This document shows, one piece after another, positions 59,829 through 64,000 of a stretch of 64,000 nt of DNA. Source of the DNA: Thiomicrorhabdus sp. Its GTDB lineage: Bacteria > Pseudomonadota > Gammaproteobacteria > Thiomicrospirales > Thiomicrospiraceae. Both the position numbers and the translations under genes were made by a program. The stretch's first letter is position 1. Every line of letters begins with the position of its first letter. Where the stretch lies: contig NZ_OY782567.1 of NCBI RefSeq assembly GCF_963677875.1, positions 124,001 to 188,000 on the forward strand, read 5' to 3'. The notes under the pieces were generated by a model that was given only the letters and a program-made list of their open reading frames with translations, made no database searches and had not been told where the DNA came from.

Positions 59829-59857
59829 GCCGGATTAACACGGGAGGAAAATCATGG

Positions 59858-59884
59858 GCGCAGCTGATTCAGCTGCGCTTTTTT
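59858..59884 (+). terminator. Rho-independent terminator after the DUF6421-like gene
   Basis: GCGCAGCTG and CAGCTGCGC form a perfect 9-bp stem with loop ATT, then six T. The T-run touches the stop codon of the convergent minus-strand gene. Confidence 0.92.
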
Positions 59885-61055
59885 ATTGTGGTGCTTTATA
59901 ACGATAGGGGGCGACGGTTGCATTGTTGCGCAACACCTCTTCAAGCGTTTGATCGACTTTTTCCATTTGTCGTTTGAGTGCTTTTTGCTGTAGTGCAATG
60001 ACTTCAAGCTGTTGTTGTAGTGTTACCTGCTGTTGTGCCAAAGTCTGCTGACGGTTCTGGATCGGTTGCAATTGAATTTGTTCCACCTGTTTGCGCAGAC
60101 TTTGTAAAGCGGTGCTGTGCAGGCGAAGGCGTTTTCCGATGGCATCAATTTCCCGCCACTGTTTGGCATCAATCGTCACCTTATGGGCCGGTGCAGCACT
60201 TTGAGTGCTGGTGCTGGATTGGCGCTTGGCCAGAGAATCGATTTCGGAGAGAATTTCTGCGATTTTCTTCTGCAGTGGTTCGAGTTCGGCCTGCAGCTGA
60301 CTCTGCAGAGTCTGCGTGACGGATTCCAGAGTCATAGCATTAGGCTCGATCGGTATCGCGTTGGAGGCATCATTGGAATTTAAAGAAGCGATGCTTTTTG
60401 CGGAATCGGGAAGACTAGGCGGCAATTGCGTGGCATCGCCGGTAGCATTTGTGCTGTTGTTTTTTGCCGGAAGCGGTTGCGGTTGAATGCGATAACTGAG
60501 AACTTCGATGGTTGATGCGAGTTCGTCCATCTTCATGGAAACGCGGTTTTGCAATAGTCGCTGTTCGGTCTGGACGATATCAAGCACTTCCCCTTTAAGT
60601 TGGGCATTGTTGCGGTGACTGTCATAAAGCAGGTAGCCCATGGCTCCCAGACTCAGCAGGCTGAACAGAATGCCGGAGGCCAGCATCCATGCGACCCGCT
60701 TATGGGTGGCTTTCAATTCATCCTGGGTTTTATGGGTTGATTGCTTCCAGAAACGATTGGCTTCCTGAAGTTCGTAAATCTGGCCATTGAGTTTTTCTGC
60801 CAATTTTATGACGCCTTCGGCGGCATCTTGACTATGCCGAGCGCTTTCCTGCGCAATTTGGGCACTTTGCAGGGAAGCTTCCACAAGGGCTGCCTGATGA
60901 GCGTCGTGCAAATTTTTCAGATGATCTGTCTGTTGCTGCAGATTGTCGTTCAGCTCCTGAAGCGTCTCTTCCGGTGTGGCGTCGAGAGTTTTTTCGACTT
61001 CAACCGGTTCGGGTTGCTGTAACTGTTCCAGCAGATCGTCGTTTTGTATGCTCAT
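59883..61055 (-). CDS. Coiled-coil membrane protein, function unknown
   Basis: A 390-residue protein. Predicted coiled coil occupies about residues 25-118, one TM helix about 121-144 (VAWMLASGILFSLLSLGAMGYL), then long Gln/Ala/Ser-rich periplasmic or cytoplasmic helices (about 240-380) separated by a Ser/Thr/Asn linker. No enzymatic motif is seen. It starts 11 bp after the end of another coiled-coil gene, so the two are co-transcribed and may interact. I do not recognise the family. Confidence 0.7.
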   Translation of the reverse strand: MSIQNDDLLEQLQQPEPVEVEKTLDATPEETLQELNDNLQQQTDHLKNLHDAHQAALVEASLQSAQIAQESARHSQDAAEGVIKLAEKLNGQIYELQEANRFWKQSTHKTQDELKATHKRVAWMLASGILFSLLSLGAMGYLLYDSHRNNAQLKGEVLDIVQTEQRLLQNRVSMKMDELASTIEVLSYRIQPQPLPAKNNSTNATGDATQLPPSLPDSAKSIASLNSNDASNAIPIEPNAMTLESVTQTLQSQLQAELEPLQKKIAEILSEIDSLAKRQSSTSTQSAAPAHKVTIDAKQWREIDAIGKRLRLHSTALQSLRKQVEQIQLQPIQNRQQTLAQQQVTLQQQLEVIALQQKALKRQMEKVDQTLEEVLRNNATVAPYRYKAPQ

Positions 61056-61066
61056 GGCCGATCCCG

Positions 61067-61753
61067 CTATGATTGGGTTTTGAAGCTGCTGATTTTAGCG
61101 ACCAGAGTCTGATTGACGGCTTTGAGTTCGCGGTTCTTGTTTTGTATTTCATCCAGTCTGGAACCGATCGCTGCCTTGTCGAAGGTATCGATTTCCAGCT
61201 CATCCAGCTGAATGCCGGCATTTTTTGCCGTTTGAAGGGTATTTTCCGCTGCGGAGAGGGTCGCTTCCAAAGTCTTCTGCAGCGTTTCTGCGGCAACTTG
61301 AGCCCGTAAAGACGCGGCCAATGCGATTTGAGTCGCTTCCAGAGTCGCTTCTTCCACCTGGCGGGCGATGTCTTCCACTTCATGTTCGATTTGCAAAGCC
61401 TCTTCCATCTGTTTTATGGCTTGTTGGGCGGCATTTCCCGAAGCGGGACTTTCTGTACTTTCTGCACTTTCCACTGAGACATCTTCTTCAAGTGGCATAT
61501 TCAGGTCGGAATCAGGCATTTCTGTCGGTTCCTCGGTGGATGCATTTGGCGAGATTTCCGATAAGGTGTCGGAAATTTCAGGTTGTGCTTCTTCGATCAG
61601 GTCGTCAATATTTGCATCTTCAATGACCTCGTCCGTAAATTCATCCGAATCTTCCGGCAAGGACGATATTGATGCCGTATCGTCAGCCAGCCCAGCCTGA
61701 TCTTCCATCATTTTTACCATCGCTTCGGTTGCTTGTTCGTCAAGATTGTTCAC
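61067..61753 (-). CDS. Acidic coiled-coil protein, function unknown
   Basis: A 228-residue protein without signal peptide or TM helix. Residues 1 to about 105 are disordered and very acidic (Glu/Asp/Ser). Residues ~110-225 form an Ala/Glu/Gln-rich helix likely to be a coiled coil (EEATLEATQIALAASLRAQV, LQKTLEATLSAAENTLQ). It precedes the larger coiled-coil membrane protein by 11 bp on the same strand. Function is not recognisable; scaffold or cell-organisation roles are conceivable. Confidence 0.65.
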   Translation of the reverse strand: MNNLDEQATEAMVKMMEDQAGLADDTASISSLPEDSDEFTDEVIEDANIDDLIEEAQPEISDTLSEISPNASTEEPTEMPDSDLNMPLEEDVSVESAESTESPASGNAAQQAIKQMEEALQIEHEVEDIARQVEEATLEATQIALAASLRAQVAAETLQKTLEATLSAAENTLQTAKNAGIQLDELEIDTFDKAAIGSRLDEIQNKNRELKAVNQTLVAKISSFKTQS

Positions 61754-61866
61754 AATAGGCTCCTTCGATTTTTTTTGCAGCTCTTTATTCTGTATCGGAG
61801 AATTCCATAATATCTTTAAAGTCGGTTGTTCTTCGACGCGCTCTTTGACAAAGATTAAAGCATTGA

Positions 61867-62553
61867 TTATGCCAGTTGATCATTCCAGCAAGGTGGAGAT
61901 TGAAAGTGCATCCAGGCTCCGGTCGCCGGGTGACGAAAAGCGAGTTGATGGGCGTGCAGCATCAGACGCTTTGCTTGTATCAGGCTATAACGGTCGGCAT
62001 AGAGATTGTCTCCAAGAATTGGATGACCAAGGGACTTCATGTGCAGACGCAATTGATGAGAGCGGCCGGTAATTGGAGTTAACGAGACCAGAAAATGCTC
62101 AGTCCGAGTTTGTTCCAGCACTTGCCAATCGGTTCGGGCCGATTTCCCCAAACGGAAATCAATCATCTGCAAAGGACGTCTCTCCCAGTCGCAACGCATC
62201 GGCAAATTGACCGTACCGCGATTTTGGGAAGGTTTACCGCTGCATATGGCGAGATAACTCTTAGAGGTTTGCCGTTCCTGAAACTGTCGGCTCAGGTGAC
62301 GGTGAGCGTCGGCGTTCATGGCGAGAACCATCAAGCCGGAGGTGTCCATGTCGAGACGGTGAACAATTCGGATGCCGGGGTAGTGCGTCTCGAGCAATGT
62401 CTGCAGCGAGAGCTGTTTTTCCAGGCCGCGTCCAGGAACGGAAAGCAGACCGCTGGGTTTGTTGGCAATCAGCAGGTCCTGATCGGCATAAAGTACCCAC
62501 TGTGGATCAAAGTCGAAATGGGCTAATTGAATCGGACGGTTTTGAGGATGCAT
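61867..62553 (-). CDS. rluA: RluA-family pseudouridine synthase
   Basis: A 228-residue enzyme with the catalytic Asp D68 in VHRLDMDTSGLMV, plus NKPSGLLSVPG and the C-terminal PITGRSHQLRLHMKSLGHPILGD. The HRLDMDTSG form and the lack of an S4 domain favour RluA (23S U746 and tRNA U32) over RluC or RluD, but this is a judgement. It is divergent from the phosphatase gene across 57 bp. Confidence 0.85.
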   Translation of the reverse strand: MHPQNRPIQLAHFDFDPQWVLYADQDLLIANKPSGLLSVPGRGLEKQLSLQTLLETHYPGIRIVHRLDMDTSGLMVLAMNADAHRHLSRQFQERQTSKSYLAICSGKPSQNRGTVNLPMRCDWERRPLQMIDFRLGKSARTDWQVLEQTRTEHFLVSLTPITGRSHQLRLHMKSLGHPILGDNLYADRYSLIQAKRLMLHAHQLAFRHPATGAWMHFQSPPCWNDQLA

Positions 62554-62610
62554 TCTATTGATCGGGCGGGTAAACTAAGGAGCTTATTTTAAACGAAGGA
62601 AGCCTCTCTT

Positions 62611-63093
62611 ATGGCAAAAAAAGTGTCGGTCTTATTTGTCTGTCTGGGCAATATTTGCCGCTCGCCGACCGCGCACGGCGTATTTCGAAAAATGGTGCAG
62701 GACGAAGGGTTGAGCAGCAGTATTGATATCGACTCGGCCGGTACGGCGGCGTATCACGTCGGAAACCCGCCGGATAAACGTTCCACTCAGGTTGCATTCA
62801 CCCGGGGAATTCATATGGGGGATTTGCGTGCGCGTCAGGTGGACTTTGGCGATTTTTACCAATATGACTATCTCTTGGCGATGGATCTCTCAAATTATCA
62901 TAATTTACTGGAAATGGCCCCGGACGAGCATCGAGAGAAGGTTCAGCTATTTTTGGATTACAGCCGGGAATTTTCTGAAAAAGAGGTTCCAGATCCTTAT
63001 TACGGCGGTCCTCAAGGGTTTGATCATGTATTCGATTTGGTTGAATCGGCTTCGAAAGGATTGCTGGAGCATATCCGAGAGCATAATTTGTAA
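62611..63093 (+). CDS. Low-molecular-weight protein tyrosine phosphatase
   Basis: A 160-residue phosphatase with the P-loop VCLGNICRSPTA (C11, R17), SAGTAAYHVGNPPD and the general-acid DPYYGG near the C-terminus. Active-site residues are complete. No tyrosine kinase or exopolysaccharide genes are adjacent, so its target is unknown; stand-alone members of this kind are common. It ends at a bidirectional terminator. Confidence 0.92.
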   Translation: MAKKVSVLFVCLGNICRSPTAHGVFRKMVQDEGLSSSIDIDSAGTAAYHVGNPPDKRSTQVAFTRGIHMGDLRARQVDFGDFYQYDYLLAMDLSNYHNLLEMAPDEHREKVQLFLDYSREFSEKEVPDPYYGGPQGFDHVFDLVESASKGLLEHIREHNL

Positions 63094-63142
63094 CGGATAA
63101 GTTCCGAGGGCTAAACGATGATGAGTCCATCGTTGAGGAATA

Positions 63143-63169
63143 AAAAACGCCGCATGCAGCGGCGTTTTT
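63143..63169. terminator. Bidirectional terminator between convergent genes
   Basis: AAAAACGCCGC at 63143-63153 pairs with GCGGCGTTTTT at 63159-63169. Each strand ends in T, so it can stop both the phosphatase gene and the minus-strand gene. Confidence 0.88.
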
Positions 63170-63194
63170 GTTTTGTGCGAGAAAGATCGGCTGG

Positions 63195-64000
63195 TTATTT
63201 TTCAGTCGATGTTTTCTCTTTGAAAGCATCAGTTTGACCTTCGCTTTCGACCAGATTTAACTGCACTTCGGAGGCTTTCTCAGCTTGAACCGTCTCGGTT
63301 GACGTTTCGTCTGTAGCCGGTTTTACTTCCTCTGGCAAAGGAGATTCGCTTTGCGGTTCGGTAATCGCTTGCTGGGCCGGCACTTCGTTAAATAGCGATT
63401 CCTGTGCAGATGAAGTGTTGTCTGTTTTGGTTTCAGACGAGTTTGTTTCTTCCGGCATGGAAGGCGAACGGTCTTCTTCAGGGGAGGACGTTTCCGCAGA
63501 AGCTGATGTTTCCGGCATCGCTTGTTCCGTCTGAGGGCTTTGTTCAGCCGCGTCGACTGTTTGAGGAGCTGCCGTATCGGCTGAAATCTTTTCCGCAGAA
63601 GAAGAGGCCGGTTCGGTTACTTCCGAGGTTTGCTCACTTGTCTCGGAAGTAATCACTGAATTTTCAGCCCCTTTTTCTTCCGGTGAAGATTGCTCGACAG
63701 TTTCATTCTGCGCGGTTTTGGCTTCACGATCTTTACGTGAGCGACGCGGTCTGCGACGTGAATTTCTCGATTTCGGCTTGTTGTTTTCCTCATCGGACGT
63801 TTCAGCAGTCGATTCGACTGCCGGAGCTTCTGTCGAGGAGTTTTCCGATTCCGTTGTCATTTCGGAGACGGTTACTTCTGCGCCGGACGGAGTTTCACTG
63901 GTCGCCACCTCGATGGTAGCTTCGTTTACTGGAGCTTCCATGTCAGTGCGGTGTGCGTCTGAGGAGGATACTTCCAAAGTTGGTCCGCTTTCTTCCTGAT
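63195..64000 (-). CDS. rne: C-terminal tail of a probable ribonuclease E (5' end outside window)
   Basis: An open minus-strand frame that enters from the window's right edge and ends at 63195, at least 268 residues. It is low-complexity: Glu/Ser/Thr/Pro/Ala-rich, with one strongly basic island (KSRNSRRRPRRSRKDRE) about 70 residues from the edge. This fits the disordered RNA-binding, degradosome-scaffold tail of gammaproteobacterial RNase E. No catalytic part is visible, so the call rests on composition, the Arg-rich site and proximity to a RluA-family gene. Another disordered protein cannot be excluded. Confidence 0.5.
   Translation of the reverse strand, partial: QEESGPTLEVSSSDAHRTDMEAPVNEATIEVATSETPSGAEVTVSEMTTESENSSTEAPAVESTAETSDEENNKPKSRNSRRRPRRSRKDREAKTAQNETVEQSSPEEKGAENSVITSETSEQTSEVTEPASSSAEKISADTAAPQTVDAAEQSPQTEQAMPETSASAETSSPEEDRSPSMPEETNSSETKTDNTSSAQESLFNEVPAQQAITEPQSESPLPEEVKPATDETSTETVQAEKASEVQLNLVESEGQTDAFKEKTSTEK

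Noticed and set aside
1-64000. CRISPR arrays, insertion sequences, integrases, prophage
   Set aside because: No spaced repeats, transposase motifs or terminal inverted repeats were found on reading both strands.

Overview
This window looks like a chromosomal segment of a gammaproteobacterium. The gene order fits a sulfur-oxidising chemolithoautotroph of the Thiomicrospira / Hydrogenovibrio / Thiomicrorhabdus group. The main evidence is the syntenic run asd-truA-trpF-trpB-trpA-accD-folC-SPOR-purF-metZ, then yhbY/rlmE-ftsH-folP-glmM-tpiA-secG-tRNA-Leu(GAG)-nuoA-N, with a DUF2818 gene behind nuoN and a SulP anion transporter nearby. The taxonomic placement is inference from gene order and protein character. 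No rRNA, insertion sequence, phage, integrase or CRISPR array was seen.

Layout. 1-3.5 kb: the C-terminal end of a RimK-like ATP-grasp ligase and a very large M14 carboxypeptidase. 3.8-10.4 kb: ppnP, a 42-residue membrane microprotein, a SulP transporter and an RND efflux pump with its adaptor. 10.6-14.7 kb (minus): a TroA/ZnuA-type metal ABC importer in which one permease carries a C-terminal DtxR/MntR-like domain; two adjacent palindromes precede the operon. 14.8-16.7 kb (minus): rlmD and queE. 16.8-20.1 kb: leuCDB. 20.1-21.5 kb: an M23 endopeptidase overlapping a bactofilin gene. 21.6-31.7 kb: amino-acid, fatty-acid, folate and purine housekeeping genes. 31.7-38.4 kb: RNA-modification, protease, cell-wall precursor and secretion genes. 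38.4-52.7 kb: the 14-gene respiratory complex I operon with separate nuoC and nuoD. 53.2-57.3 kb: a phosphate-scavenging operon (PhoX-type and PhoD-type phosphatases, both predicted Tat lipoproteins) behind a three-unit Pho box. 57.6-59.8 kb: an unusual two-gene operon, a BacA-like prephenate-binding protein and a DUF6421/lipocalin-like fusion, preceded by a GC-rich 21-codon micro-ORF. 59.9-64 kb: two coiled-coil proteins, a RluA-family pseudouridine synthase, a low-molecular-weight phosphatase and the tail of a probable RNase E.

Five genes (the ATP-grasp ligase, the RND pump, purF, nuoC and nuoM) are each interrupted by one indel, in every case in a run of 3 to 9 identical bases, and all read through cleanly once corrected. 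Three belong to core metabolic systems, so base-calling error is the simplest explanation. The least explained parts are the 57.6-59.8 kb operon, the ligase/carboxypeptidase pair and the importer with a built-in regulator-like domain.
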